DNA of 64,000 bases from Thalassobacillus_A hwangdonensis (GTDB taxonomy: Bacteria; Bacillota; Bacilli; Bacillales; Halobacillaceae), in NCBI RefSeq assembly GCF_042675915.1, contig NZ_JBHTKL010000006.1, forward strand, positions 248,001 to 312,000, written 5' to 3'. The notes beneath the pieces are model-generated. The model saw only the letters and a list, made by a program, of their open reading frames with translations. It was not told the origin of the DNA and ran no database searches. Below, in pieces: positions 1 through 7,374 of the stretch. The position numbers and the translations under genes were made by a program. Positions within the stretch are counted from its first letter, which is position 1; every line of letters begins with the position of its first letter.

Positions 1-216
1 GTCCACTTCGATATCATGTTCTTTATGCTTCGACAACCACTGATTCAGGTTCTCGACATAGCCATGGCCGGATTCATCTCCGAGTCCATAAGTCAATGAA
101 TCTCCTAAAGCGACCAGTTTTTCATCCTCTTTATTAAGAGTTGTAAAACCGACGATGAATAAAGCAATAATCAGGATCAGTACGAATGCCCAAGTGATCT
201 TCGGCTGTTTTCTCAT
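1..216 (-). CDS. SGNH/GDSL-type hydrolase, 3' part outside window
   Basis: The first 72 codons of a minus-strand gene that runs off the left edge. The start ATG at 216 is preceded by GGAGGTG. The N-terminus is a basic stretch followed by one hydrophobic segment (residues ~9-26), so a signal anchor or signal peptide. Then comes VALGDSLTYGLGDES, the block I motif of SGNH/GDSL esterases and lipases, whose Ser is the nucleophile. These enzymes hydrolyse ester bonds in lipids or wall-linked acyl groups. The substrate cannot be named from this fragment. The protein probably acts outside the membrane. Confidence 0.8.
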   Translation of the reverse strand, partial: MRKQPKITWAFVLILIIALFIVGFTTLNKEDEKLVALGDSLTYGLGDESGHGYVENLNQWLSKHKEHDIEVD

Positions 217-338
217 AAGGTGCACCTCCAGCTATTTAGCTATCCTTCCCCGTGGTCCACTCGCATAAACCTAAGTCTATCCGCCCTTCCGAATTCCTTC
301 TCCGCTCATATACTGTATTTCAAAAGGTGGTGATACAC

Positions 339-470
339 ATGGGCTTTTATGGAGGCTATCCCGGTTACGGTTGTGGTGGAGGATACGGAGGCGGTTACGG
401 CAGCAACTTCATCCTTATCGTCGTACTATTCATCCTACTCATCATTGTAGGTGCATCAATTTTCTATTAA
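339..470 (+). CDS. YjcZ-family small glycine-rich membrane protein
   Basis: A 43-residue protein. I place the start at ATG 339, after AAAGGTGGTGA, not at an upstream in-frame ATG at 252 that lacks a ribosome binding site. The first half is Gly/Tyr-rich (MGFYGGYPGYGCGGGYGGGY). The second half is a single hydrophobic helix. This layout is typical of the YjcZ family of tiny Bacillus proteins linked to sporulation or the spore coat; the exact function is unknown. It converges on the nucleotidyltransferase gene and shares a terminator with it. Confidence 0.8.
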   Translation: MGFYGGYPGYGCGGGYGGGYGSNFILIVVLFILLIIVGASIFY

Positions 471-482
471 TTTAAAATACAC

Positions 483-519
483 ACGAGGCCAGACTGGTAC
501 TTACCCAGCCTGGCCTCGT
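483..519. terminator. Shared hairpin between convergent genes
   Basis: A 10-bp perfect stem, ACGAGGCCAG (483-492) and CTGGCCTCGT (510-519), sits between the YjcZ-like gene and the convergent nucleotidyltransferase gene. The T-runs on either side are short, so it is a modest bidirectional terminator. Confidence 0.6.
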
Positions 520-1212
520 TCACTTTACTTGGGAATAATCATCGAACAATCTACCCCCGAATGGCGCAATCACTTGATCAGCAAATTCAATCAGGCTATC
601 CTTCGACTGATTGAATTGATAATCCATGATGCAACGGACGAAATTATCCGTCAACGATTTGTCATAACGATGCAGTGCCCTGTACATCCATTTCCCCTCA
701 CCAGTCCATTCGTTATTAGCCCTAAGTATAAAGCGGTGCAAGCTTCCAATTAACGCATGCACGATAAATATGTTTTCTGCATGATGGTCTGATGCATCCA
801 AATCGTTCAGGTAATCGGTAATCTCATATCGGATATCATTCAATTTTTCAGCCGGTAAAGGATTTGGTCCCCCTGTTAAATGATCTTTCCCTTTAGCAAT
901 CAGAGCCTCTCCTGCTTTTCCCCCCTTAATCACAGCACCCTCTGCACAGAGTCTGGTCATCAGAGGTGTCCCATGATGCTTTTCGATGAACAAGGCGTAG
1001 TCCAATGAATCCTCATCATATACGAAAGCTTCGATCGGCCAGCCTTTGTACAGATACGATTTCCGAATGGACGCATCATCAATAATCACCAAATCCACGT
1101 CCGATTGGTTTGTATGATCCCCTCGCACATAACTTCCTGAAAGCAGAACGATTCTGCTGTCGGGATAGTAATCCTTTATAAAATCTGCTACTACTGCTCT
1201 ACACTCATCCAT
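520..1212 (-). CDS. Nucleotidyltransferase-domain protein
   Basis: 230 residues, start ATG 1212 with GGGAGG upstream. The N-terminal region carries GSYVRGDHTNQSDVDL (residues ~25-40), the polymerase-beta superfamily signature GS-x-x-RG...SDxDL that binds nucleotide and Mg2+. The family transfers NMP groups to small molecules, proteins or antibiotics. The C-terminal half (from ~120) looks helical and could bind substrate. Substrate unknown. A second protein of the same superfamily lies at 51300-52139, but outside the motif I see no clear similarity by eye. Confidence 0.75.
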   Translation of the reverse strand: MDECRAVVADFIKDYYPDSRIVLLSGSYVRGDHTNQSDVDLVIIDDASIRKSYLYKGWPIEAFVYDEDSLDYALFIEKHHGTPLMTRLCAEGAVIKGGKAGEALIAKGKDHLTGGPNPLPAEKLNDIRYEITDYLNDLDASDHHAENIFIVHALIGSLHRFILRANNEWTGEGKWMYRALHRYDKSLTDNFVRCIMDYQFNQSKDSLIEFADQVIAPFGGRLFDDYSQVK

Positions 1213-1336
1213 CCGCTATCGCCTCCCCGAAAGACTATATAGTAGCCTACGGAAAGAGGATTCGAATGGCAAGGCGGATGCCTATGCATGAATCATTTAA
1301 AATACTGGTACTTACATGAACCACTGTTATTTTTTA

Positions 1337-1969
1337 CTATTGCACACGCTCTATGAATTCTTGCAGACCGTCCAGGTTCGTAAGGTTATCATTGCAGCGT
1401 TCACTATCTTTGCAAATATAATTCCCTTTTTTCGAGTAAGTGCCCAACTCTTTGCCTTTCTTTTCAGTGAGAAAAAGGCCGAGTGACTCATGCTCCTGAC
1501 AAATGTTACAGATGCCATCTTTATTAGATGGTGTGAATGTACCCTGTACTCCAATCAGTTCGCCATTTTCCTCTGAAACGATGAACTTCTTCCGGGACCC
1601 TTGGTCTATCCAACTCAAATAGGAATAATTTCGAAGATCCATCTCATCGACTTCAGGGACATTCAACTTCTTCACTTTCGGAAACAGCTTCTCAATCTTC
1701 TTCTCACTGATTTTCCAAGGGTGAACATACGCTTTCAGCATTTCAAGATAGATATCCAAATCTTCTTTCGTGTTCATATTTTTTATCGAGAGGAGCAGAC
1801 GCTGCTGATCTTCTGTCCGATTCGGAAATTCACTGAGCACATCATCTTCAACGAGTGATTCAATCGCTTCAAGAACTGCTGAATCCTGTGAAGTGACATA
1901 AGCACCTACAAGCTTTCTGCCCTGCTCCCTTATAAAGTTATATTGAGCATGATGGATGAAGGCTTCCAT
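1337..1969 (-). CDS. FusB/FusC-family EF-G-binding protein
   Basis: 210 residues, start ATG 1969 after AGGAGGG. The length, the helical N-terminal domain and the C-terminal four-cysteine region (CNIC ... ICKDSERC, residues ~150-195) match the FusB/FusC family, usually ~213 residues. These proteins bind elongation factor G on the stalled ribosome and release it; staphylococcal members give fusidic acid resistance. The intact Cys set suggests a functional treble-clef zinc finger. Chromosomal copies are common in Bacillaceae and need not confer clinical-level resistance. No mobile-element context is seen. Confidence 0.8.
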   Translation of the reverse strand: MEAFIHHAQYNFIREQGRKLVGAYVTSQDSAVLEAIESLVEDDVLSEFPNRTEDQQRLLLSIKNMNTKEDLDIYLEMLKAYVHPWKISEKKIEKLFPKVKKLNVPEVDEMDLRNYSYLSWIDQGSRKKFIVSEENGELIGVQGTFTPSNKDGICNICQEHESLGLFLTEKKGKELGTYSKKGNYICKDSERCNDNLTNLDGLQEFIERVQ

Positions 1970-1984
1970 GCTAATCCCTCCTAG

Positions 1985-2314
1985 TTACTTATTATTATCC
2001 TCTGAACCAAGCGAATGTGGTAAAACCCCACCTGTAATGGTCTTAAGAACATTGTATAACAGGCTCCTTGCCATGGAAATGACGACTCCCACAATGATGA
2101 ACTTCACTGTAAATGTGAGCAATTCCCCGGAGATCCACACATCGATCATCGGGAAGATATACAGGAAGACCCCTGTGCAGATAGCAACTGTGGTAATGAA
2201 AGCAATTACACTAGTAATCCACTGCAAGGTGTTCAGCTTTGATAATGATGAGCGATTTTTCCATGCCAAGTTGATGATGATAAGCAGGGTGGCAGCAAGT
2301 CCGATTATTTCCAT
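1985..2314 (-). CDS. Small four-helix membrane protein, unknown function
   Basis: 109 residues, start ATG 2314 after AAAGGAGGT. Hydrophobic segments near residues 2-18, 30-53, 63-80 and possibly 81-95 suggest three or four membrane helices. I do not recognise a family. It ends 15 nt before the FusB-like start and lies 56 nt downstream of the alpha/beta hydrolase stop, so it may be cotranscribed with either or both. Confidence 0.6.
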   Translation of the reverse strand: MEIIGLAATLLIIINLAWKNRSSLSKLNTLQWITSVIAFITTVAICTGVFLYIFPMIDVWISGELLTFTVKFIIVGVVISMARSLLYNVLKTITGGVLPHSLGSEDNNK

Positions 2315-2370
2315 GTTTTCTACCTCCTTTTATAGCGTGTTTTTCGCCATAAGCAGACATGTGGGATGAA

Positions 2371-3228
2371 TTATTTTCCGGGAAATAATTGTTGATCACT
2401 CTTCTTTTTGTCACTTTGAATAAAATCCTGTAGAAGATCGACCATCACATCTGGCTGCTCCAAAATTGTCCAATGGCCGCTTTTATCTACTGTAACCACT
2501 TCAGCATGTGGAAGGTATTCCCCAAATACATCCTCGATATAATCAGGAGATAATACATCATGGCTCCCCTGAGCAATAAGAATCGGAGTATGAGACAGAG
2601 AGTGTAAAGCAGGAATCAAGTCGAACTTAAGCTCAATCTCTTTACTTAATTGGCGCTGGACATCCGGATTATATTCAATCGAAGTTTTTCTCTCCAAAAC
2701 GTTTTTATCATAGACATAAAAAGGATCGAGCAATTTTTCAATCCGATGTGAAGCATCCATCCCCATTCCGTTCAAAACGCTGTATAATCCCAACTTGAAT
2801 TTTTGGGAGTTCGAAAGTTTATGTAATAATTGCTTTTTGAATTGATGATAAGACTGATGATGAACGCCAATAGCTGCTGTTAAAAAAATCCTCTTTGTAT
2901 ATTGAGGGTACGCTGAAGCGTATGCTAAAGCAAGCATACTTCCCCACGATTCCCCCATAAGAGTCATTTGTTCCAGGCCAAGCTTTTTTCTTAATCTTTC
3001 TAACACCTCTACTTCTTTTTCGATCGTATATTCCTTGGACCTACTGGACCTCCCGCACCCCATTTGATCGTATAACACAACTTGATGCCGATCCTTGATT
3101 TTTTGTGCAAAGGATAAGAAAAATTCATGAGTTCCACCTGGTCCACCATGCAAGCATACGATTGGCGAGCCTTCCCCAATCGTACGAACGTATAGTTGGA
3201 AATCTGTAAAATCCATTACCTGTTCCAT
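2371..3228 (-). CDS. Alpha/beta hydrolase, proline iminopeptidase-like
   Basis: 285 residues, start ATG 3228 after AAAGGGGGA. It has the oxyanion motif HGGPGGTHE (~27-35), the nucleophile elbow GESWGS (~92-97) and a late catalytic His in SGHWTILEQP. HGGPG is the hallmark of the prolyl aminopeptidase/peptidase S33 group, which release N-terminal residues from peptides; other S33 members hydrolyse esters or lactones. Length fits the family (~290). It starts 26 nt after the MFS transporter stop, so it is probably under the same T-box control and may process an imported or exported substrate. Confidence 0.75.
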   Translation of the reverse strand: MEQVMDFTDFQLYVRTIGEGSPIVCLHGGPGGTHEFFLSFAQKIKDRHQVVLYDQMGCGRSSRSKEYTIEKEVEVLERLRKKLGLEQMTLMGESWGSMLALAYASAYPQYTKRIFLTAAIGVHHQSYHQFKKQLLHKLSNSQKFKLGLYSVLNGMGMDASHRIEKLLDPFYVYDKNVLERKTSIEYNPDVQRQLSKEIELKFDLIPALHSLSHTPILIAQGSHDVLSPDYIEDVFGEYLPHAEVVTVDKSGHWTILEQPDVMVDLLQDFIQSDKKKSDQQLFPGK

Positions 3229-3254
3229 GCAATCCCCCTTTTACTACACATTTT

Positions 3255-4481
3255 CTAAATCATCCCTCTTGCACGAGTTCTGACTTTCACCTGTTTCAAC
3301 TGTATAAGGCAAAGCACTAGTGCAATGCACAACATCGCAATCGCCCCAGCCATCACTGATGCTTGGATGGAAGTCAGTTGAGCTGCCGCTCCGATGAATG
3401 CTGTAGCAATAATGACACATCCAGCCTCCGCCATTCCATAAACACTTGTTACCCTCCCCATCACTTCCACCGGAATTTCATTTTGATAGAATGTCATGAA
3501 TCCAGTGTTTGCGAATGCCAGTGAAAATGACAGAACAAAGAATCCGATACCAGCCCCGGTGAAACCATCCGAAATAGCATAAATCAGATATCCTACTGTC
3601 ACGCTGACTGTTCCAATACCCATCAGTACAGAAGTGCTCAATCGATGAGCGAAGATGGTAGCGACTATTGCTCCAACTGCTATCCCCGCTCCAGCCACAC
3701 TCACAAGTAGCCCGTAAACAGCATCTGACAAATGTAGTACTTCTTTTGAAAAAGCTGCTTCCAGTGAATCAATGGCAGCGGTCATAACGATAAAAAGCGC
3801 GAATAGAAAATAAACACTCATGATCCATCTATTATCCTTACTGAATTTCCAAACGACACCCCAATCCTTCTTCAAGGCAGAAAGAGTAATTTTTTCATGT
3901 CTACTTACGTTATCCGTTAATATAGGCAGGAAACTTGTAATGATTCCGGAAATGATGAATGTAGCAGCGTTCACATAGATGGCGAGCCACGGAGATCCAA
4001 TGATAAATAAAGCCCCCGCTATCGCTGGACCGATCAGAAAACCTCCGGAGTCAATCAAGCTCCTGAGCGAGTTGAACCTTTTTCTTTTCCCTATTGGGAT
4101 CAGCTTCGTGATGTAGGTCATTGAAGTCGGTTCAAAGATTGCACTCGACATATTCACGATAAATACGATGATATAGATGGCTGCCATAGAGTCCATCCAA
4201 GGCAGCGTCACTAGAAGCAACCCTCTCAATATATCCATGCCGATCAGCAGATTCCGCTGATTCCATCGATCGATCAAGCTCCCCGACCAGGAATTCGTGA
4301 CCAGAGCCGCTGCAGGTTTTAACATATAGAGCACTGCCACAGCTAGTGCAGATCCCGTCTTGTCCAGTACGATTAGATTAAGTGCAATCAGATAGATCCA
4401 ATCCCCGATATTGGATAAGCCGACACCGCCGAGCAGTAATAACGGAAATTTCCATGAAGCAACTTCTTTCTTTTTTTTCAT
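3255..4481 (-). CDS. MFS transporter under T-box control
   Basis: 408 residues. I choose ATG 4481 (GGGGAGG 8 nt upstream). A longer in-frame start lies inside the leader terminator and is rejected. The protein starts MKKKKEVASW and shows about 12 hydrophobic segments in two halves joined by a charged loop near residue 200. The cytoplasmic loop after helix 2 has SLIDRWNQR, similar to the MFS D-R-x-x-R loop. It resembles MFS_3-like drug or metabolite exporters; substrate unknown. The T-box leader immediately upstream implies induction when one aminoacyl-tRNA is scarce, so the substrate may be an amino acid or peptide. The hydrolase gene follows 26 nt later. Confidence 0.75.
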   Translation of the reverse strand: MKKKKEVASWKFPLLLLGGVGLSNIGDWIYLIALNLIVLDKTGSALAVAVLYMLKPAAALVTNSWSGSLIDRWNQRNLLIGMDILRGLLLVTLPWMDSMAAIYIIVFIVNMSSAIFEPTSMTYITKLIPIGKRKRFNSLRSLIDSGGFLIGPAIAGALFIIGSPWLAIYVNAATFIISGIITSFLPILTDNVSRHEKITLSALKKDWGVVWKFSKDNRWIMSVYFLFALFIVMTAAIDSLEAAFSKEVLHLSDAVYGLLVSVAGAGIAVGAIVATIFAHRLSTSVLMGIGTVSVTVGYLIYAISDGFTGAGIGFFVLSFSLAFANTGFMTFYQNEIPVEVMGRVTSVYGMAEAGCVIIATAFIGAAAQLTSIQASVMAGAIAMLCIALVLCLIQLKQVKVRTRARGMI

Positions 4482-4787
4482 ACGAATCCTCCCCTTCTTT
4501 TGTTTCAACGAAAAAAATCCCACCCCCAAGACCGTTAGTCTTGGAGGCGGGATTATCTATCCGCGGTGCCACTCCAGTTCGTCACTATGTCACCATACCG
4601 ACCTTTTCAGGTATCCATCAACACCTTAGCTCTGTAACGGGAGCTCCCGTCAAACCATCCCCACTTCCGGTTCCGATCTGCCGCTCAGAGGTTTGTTTCA
4701 ATGGATGCCATCTGCTCCTTCCCACCAGCCAGGAGCTCTCTGTAAGATGCCTTTTCATCTACTCTTCTCTTCTTTGCGTTTATAGTT
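4482..4787 (-). ncRNA. T-box leader (tRNA-sensing riboswitch)
   Basis: On the minus strand the leader carries the T-box sequence TGGCACCGCGG (4571-4561), followed by a strong terminator just before the MFS gene. The 5' part has the AGAGAGCTC...GGTGGGAA...GAGC arrangement of Stem I. Upstream of CCTCTGAGC the putative specifier loop reads GAAACAAACC, so the codon is CAA (Gln) or ACA (Thr). The variable T-box base is C (TGGC), which pairs with a tRNA whose discriminator is G; that fits Gln better than Thr. Uncharged tRNA would stabilise the antiterminator and switch on the transporter and hydrolase. Confidence 0.88.
4511..4554 (-). terminator. T-box expression-platform terminator
   Basis: Minus strand: AATCCCGCCTCCAAGAC, a short loop, then GTCTTGGGGGTGGGATT and a run of seven T. 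The stem sits between the T-box sequence and the MFS ribosome binding site, as expected for transcription attenuation. Confidence 0.9.
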
Positions 4788-4793
4788 CCTCTT

Positions 4794-4822
4794 ATTATCG
4801 TCAAGTGGCGGGAAAATGTAAA
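4794..4822 (-). promoter_or_regulatory. Sigma-A promoter of the T-box transcript
   Basis: Minus strand: -35 TTTACA (4822-4817), 17-nt spacer, -10 GATAAT (4799-4794). Transcription would start near 4787 and give a leader of about 300 nt, a normal T-box length. Confidence 0.65.
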
Positions 4823-4836
4823 TAAAGATTTTTGGA

Positions 4837-4980
4837 TTTGTTTAATAAATCTCATGATTTGTATAATAAGCCCGGAAATTTGTATGATAAACGCGCCGGT
4901 TTGTTTAATAAAGCCCCGAATTTGTATAATAAACCCCAACTTTTGTGTAATAAACCCCAACTTTTGTGTAATAACCAACC
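4837..4980 (-). repeat. Seven-unit 21-bp intergenic array (family A, copy 1)
   Basis: Seven units begin at 4837, 4858, 4879, 4900, 4921, 4942 and 4963, exactly 21 bp apart. On the plus strand the core is TTTGTATAATAAA with variants (TTTGTTTAATAAA, TTTGTGTAATAAA), followed by about 8 variable bases often rich in C. Read in the direction of the methyltransferase transcript (minus), the core is TTTATTATACAAA. The array lies directly after the methyltransferase stop codon and before the T-box promoter. Confidence 0.85.
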
Positions 4981-4983
4981 ACG

Positions 4984-5745
4984 CTACCGTTTTTCTGCGA
5001 CAACATTCAATTTGGAAAACTGGTTGACGATCGTCTTTTCCGGATCCTTTGCAACGTCATCAATCATCCGCTGCTTTCCTTCTTCAAATGCTTTTTCATC
5101 GATCAGAGTGAATACCGAAATATCCTTGTTCTCTACATGATGAAGGTAATCTCTCACACGAAGTTCGCCCATCTTTTGATGTACATCCAGGCTTACCTTC
5201 AACCCTCTTTCTTTTAGTGCGTAATAGATTTTCTCCTTCGACCAGTACCTTTCTGCATCAATCTCATATGCAGATGGAAAATAGTGATACACCCACCAAT
5301 TCTCCATTGTGCCAAAATCGGTGTTGTGCATCTTGTAACGACCATCCTTCTTCAACACACGGACCACTTCGTCCAGCACCTGCTCTTTTTCAGTGAAATG
5401 ATGGAAGGCGTAATTATTCGCTATGAAATCAAAAGACTCTCCATCATAAGGCAAGTCTTCAGCCTGACCGTAAACAAACTCCACCGCGTCGACTTTTTGT
5501 TTTGCCTTTTCCAGCATTTCTTTCGATGCATCGAGTGCATGCCATTCAATCGCATCGCTACCGAAATGTTCTGTCTGTCGTTGAAGGTAAATCCCTGTCC
5601 CGCATGCCAGATCCAGTACTCGAAGATTCGGTATGCTACTATTGCTGATAAAGGATTCTAAGTCCTGATCCACACCAACTTCCTTCACTCTGAAATCATT
5701 GTGATCATAGACCGAGGCAATCTTTGAGTAATCCGTGACTTTCAT
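4984..5745 (-). CDS. Class I SAM-dependent methyltransferase
   Basis: 253 residues, start ATG 5745 after GGGGGG. Motif I is VLDLACGTGIYLQ (~44-56), motif II is the acidic end of beta 2 in WHALDASKEML, and a later YAFHHF segment resembles motif IV/post-motif regions of Methyltransf_11/25 proteins. It should transfer a methyl group from S-adenosylmethionine to a small molecule, lipid or tRNA; substrate unknown. It ends at the 21-bp array and starts 16 nt after the GNAT stop, so the two are likely one operon. Confidence 0.85.
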   Translation of the reverse strand: MKVTDYSKIASVYDHNDFRVKEVGVDQDLESFISNSSIPNLRVLDLACGTGIYLQRQTEHFGSDAIEWHALDASKEMLEKAKQKVDAVEFVYGQAEDLPYDGESFDFIANNYAFHHFTEKEQVLDEVVRVLKKDGRYKMHNTDFGTMENWWVYHYFPSAYEIDAERYWSKEKIYYALKERGLKVSLDVHQKMGELRVRDYLHHVENKDISVFTLIDEKAFEEGKQRMIDDVAKDPEKTIVNQFSKLNVVAEKR

Positions 5746-5761
5746 CGTTAATCCCCCCTAT

Positions 5762-6223
5762 CTAACCTAGTTGTTTTCTGAAGTGCGCCCGTTCCCCTTC
5801 ATACCTTTCAATCTTGTAGCCATTAGCACTATAAAATCCTACTGCACTTTGCCATCCTTCATGTGTTTCCAAAACGAGTTGCTGGTAGCCCATCTCCAGA
5901 GCCTTCGCTTCCAGCCTGTCCAGCATTCGTTTGGCAATCCCACGTCGTCTGTAATTTTTTTCAACCGACATCCGCACGATTCGCCCTACTCCTGCTTCTT
6001 CATACGCAATCGCACCTGTGGCAATCAATGTTCCATCAATAATCCCCGTCAAAAAAGTGGTACCTGGCTGTTTATATGTAGTCATGATGTCGGTGAGGTC
6101 CGGATTTAAAGAATAGTCAATGAACCCAAACCTTTCTTTGAAACCCTCTAAAATCAGATCTCTGGCATCGTCGACAAATGCTTCGCACACTGGTGAAATG
6201 ATTAAGATACCCAGCTTATTCAA
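5762..6223 (-). CDS. GNAT N-acetyltransferase
   Basis: 153 residues from a TTG start at 6223, chosen because GGAGGTG lies 5-6 nt upstream; the in-frame ATG codons further upstream have no Shine-Dalgarno sequence. The GNAT core is visible: VGRIVRMSVEKNYRRRGIAKRML (motif A, acetyl-CoA pyrophosphate loop RRRGIAKR at ~88-95) and the later GFYSANGYK segment (motif B). It transfers acetyl from acetyl-CoA to an unknown amine. Probably cotranscribed with the methyltransferase downstream. Confidence 0.85.
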   Translation of the reverse strand: MNKLGILIISPVCEAFVDDARDLILEGFKERFGFIDYSLNPDLTDIMTTYKQPGTTFLTGIIDGTLIATGAIAYEEAGVGRIVRMSVEKNYRRRGIAKRMLDRLEAKALEMGYQQLVLETHEGWQSAVGFYSANGYKIERYEGERAHFRKQLG

Positions 6224-6290
6224 GTCCACACCTCCGTGATTTTTTACTGCCAGTTTCATAGTTCCACATACCAAATGGAAATTCCTCTAC

Positions 6291-6325
6291 AAAAGAAGGC
6301 TGACTTCAATTTTATGAAGACAGCC
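6291..6325 (-). terminator. Terminator after the crcB pair
   Basis: Minus strand hairpin GGCTGTCTTCA / TGAAGTCAGCC with one mismatch, followed by TTCTTTTG. It closes the crcB operon. Confidence 0.7.
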
Positions 6326-6329
6326 TCTA

Positions 6330-6704
6330 TTATCCTAATGCTTTTCCTATCCAAAATCCGATGAATGCAAGTGAAATACCCACACCGTAGCTTATGGTAT
6401 TGTATAAAACGAGAAGCTTCCATTTTTTATCGACATGAAGCTGGATCGATTCCAGCTTGAACGTGGAAAAAGTCGTAAACGCACCTAGTAATCCAGTACC
6501 TAAAAACAAGAGCAGCTTATCCCCTATCCCAGCACCAATCAGTATACCTAAAAAGAACGATCCAATAAGGTTAACAACCAACGTTGCGATAGGAAGAGCG
6601 TAAGTGAATTTATTATTTATGAATTGACTGATGGCAAATCGACCGATTGCACCAATAAATCCACCGGCACCGACGAGGAGCAAATGTAAAAGGCTGAAGG
6701 TCAT
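6330..6704 (-). CDS. crcB2: Fluoride channel CrcB/Fluc, second subunit
   Basis: 124 residues, start ATG 6704, overlapping the upstream crcB stop as ATGA. Four hydrophobic segments, with the family signatures GGFIGAIGRF (~14-23), NLIGSFFLG (~45-53) and GLLGAFTTFSTF (~71-82). Fluc proteins are dual-topology dimers that let F- leave the cytoplasm. Gram-positive bacteria often encode two copies that form a heterodimer, and the translational coupling here fits that. The pair lies behind a fluoride riboswitch. Confidence 0.93.
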   Translation of the reverse strand: MTFSLLHLLLVGAGGFIGAIGRFAISQFINNKFTYALPIATLVVNLIGSFFLGILIGAGIGDKLLLFLGTGLLGAFTTFSTFKLESIQLHVDKKWKLLVLYNTISYGVGISLAFIGFWIGKALG

Positions 6705-7078
6705 ACGACTCCCCCCTTACGACTGAGGGAATAGCCAAGGTTCGAGAGCAACAATCCGCCAACGATACTTACAAAGATATAAAGCACCCCGAGCCACGCG
6801 TCACCACGATTAACCAGCGTTACGGTATCGACACTTAAGGTAGAAAAGGTTGTAAATGACCCGACAAATCCTGTTCCAATCGCAGTCTTCCACTTCGAGG
6901 AAAGCGACCATTGATGGACAAGCTTGAACGTAAACCAGGCTAACAGGAAGCTGCCCACTAAATTGACCGTCAGCGTCGAGAATGGAAAGATCATATCTGC
7001 ATCCATGAGCCATACTCCAATCAAATACCTTAGGGAAGCACCTAAAAACCCAGCTATACCAACCCAAAAATATACCAT
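6701..7078 (-). CDS. crcB1: Fluoride channel CrcB/Fluc, first subunit
   Basis: 125 residues. The start is ATG 7078 after GGGAGGG; a longer reading frame would begin inside the riboswitch terminator. Motifs GFLGASLRY (~11-19), NLVGSFLLAW (~40-49) and GFVGSFTTFSTL (~71-82) define the Fluc family, with the Phe box and the Asn of the central Na+ site region visible. It exports fluoride together with the protein encoded by the overlapping crcB2. Expression should rise when fluoride binds the leader RNA. Confidence 0.93.
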   Translation of the reverse strand: MVYFWVGIAGFLGASLRYLIGVWLMDADMIFPFSTLTVNLVGSFLLAWFTFKLVHQWSLSSKWKTAIGTGFVGSFTTFSTLSVDTVTLVNRGDAWLGVLYIFVSIVGGLLLSNLGYSLSRKGGVV

Positions 7079-7102
7079 CGCTATCCCTCCCTTCCTATCA
7101 CG

Positions 7103-7141
7103 AAAAACTCCTACTGGTCCTATAAATATGCCAGTAGGAGT
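7103..7141 (-). terminator. Fluoride riboswitch terminator
   Basis: Minus strand ACTCCTACTGG (7141-7131), loop, CCAGTAGGAGT (7117-7107) and TTTTT. The 5' arm overlaps the last conserved strand of the aptamer, so ligand binding and termination exclude each other. Confidence 0.9.
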
Positions 7142-7190
7142 CATCAGCCTTCTGCAGGTAGTTCATAGCGAACTCCTTCGCCTTTTTCAT
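7132..7190 (-). ncRNA. Fluoride riboswitch (crcB motif) aptamer
   Basis: The minus strand reads GGCGAAGGAGTTCGC (7182-7168), an inner stem, then GGCTGATGACTCCTAC (ends at 7134). This matches the crcB RNA: a 5' GGCGA-GG block with a stem formed by GTTCGCC-like sequence, and the terminal TGATGACTCCTAC that forms a pseudoknot. The gene downstream encodes the expected fluoride channel, which confirms the assignment. Confidence 0.92.
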
Positions 7191-7198
7191 CTATTGCC

Positions 7199-7227
7199 AT
7201 CATACCCGACCCCTTTCTTTGATTCAA
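7199..7227 (-). promoter_or_regulatory. Sigma-A promoter of the crcB operon
   Basis: Minus strand -35 TTGAAT (7227-7222), 17-nt spacer, -10 TATGAT (7204-7199). Transcription would begin about 7 nt further on, immediately before the fluoride aptamer. Confidence 0.7.
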
Positions 7228-7374
7228 GTTGCCATTCAAAGCCAGAGCTCAATAGTTAGAAAATTATGTTAAAATGAATTTTAATGACTGTTCAGGAAAG
7301 GATTCACACCTTAATTACCTTCCGGGTATGGTGGGTCCTTTTATAAATAAACTTTTCAAGCATAGGTGATTGTA

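Noticed and set aside
252..338. Upstream extension of the YjcZ-like protein to 72 aa
   Set aside because: No ribosome binding site at 252 and the extra residues are unlike the family; ATG 339 has AAAGGTGGTGA.
4837..4980. CRISPR array
   Set aside because: Units are 21 bp in total with ~8-bp variable parts, far too short for repeats plus spacers, and no cas genes are present.
4832..5140. Open frames with 7-residue repeats across the 21-bp array
   Set aside because: Any 21-bp period gives a 7-aa repeat in several frames; no ribosome binding site and frames overlap a real gene.
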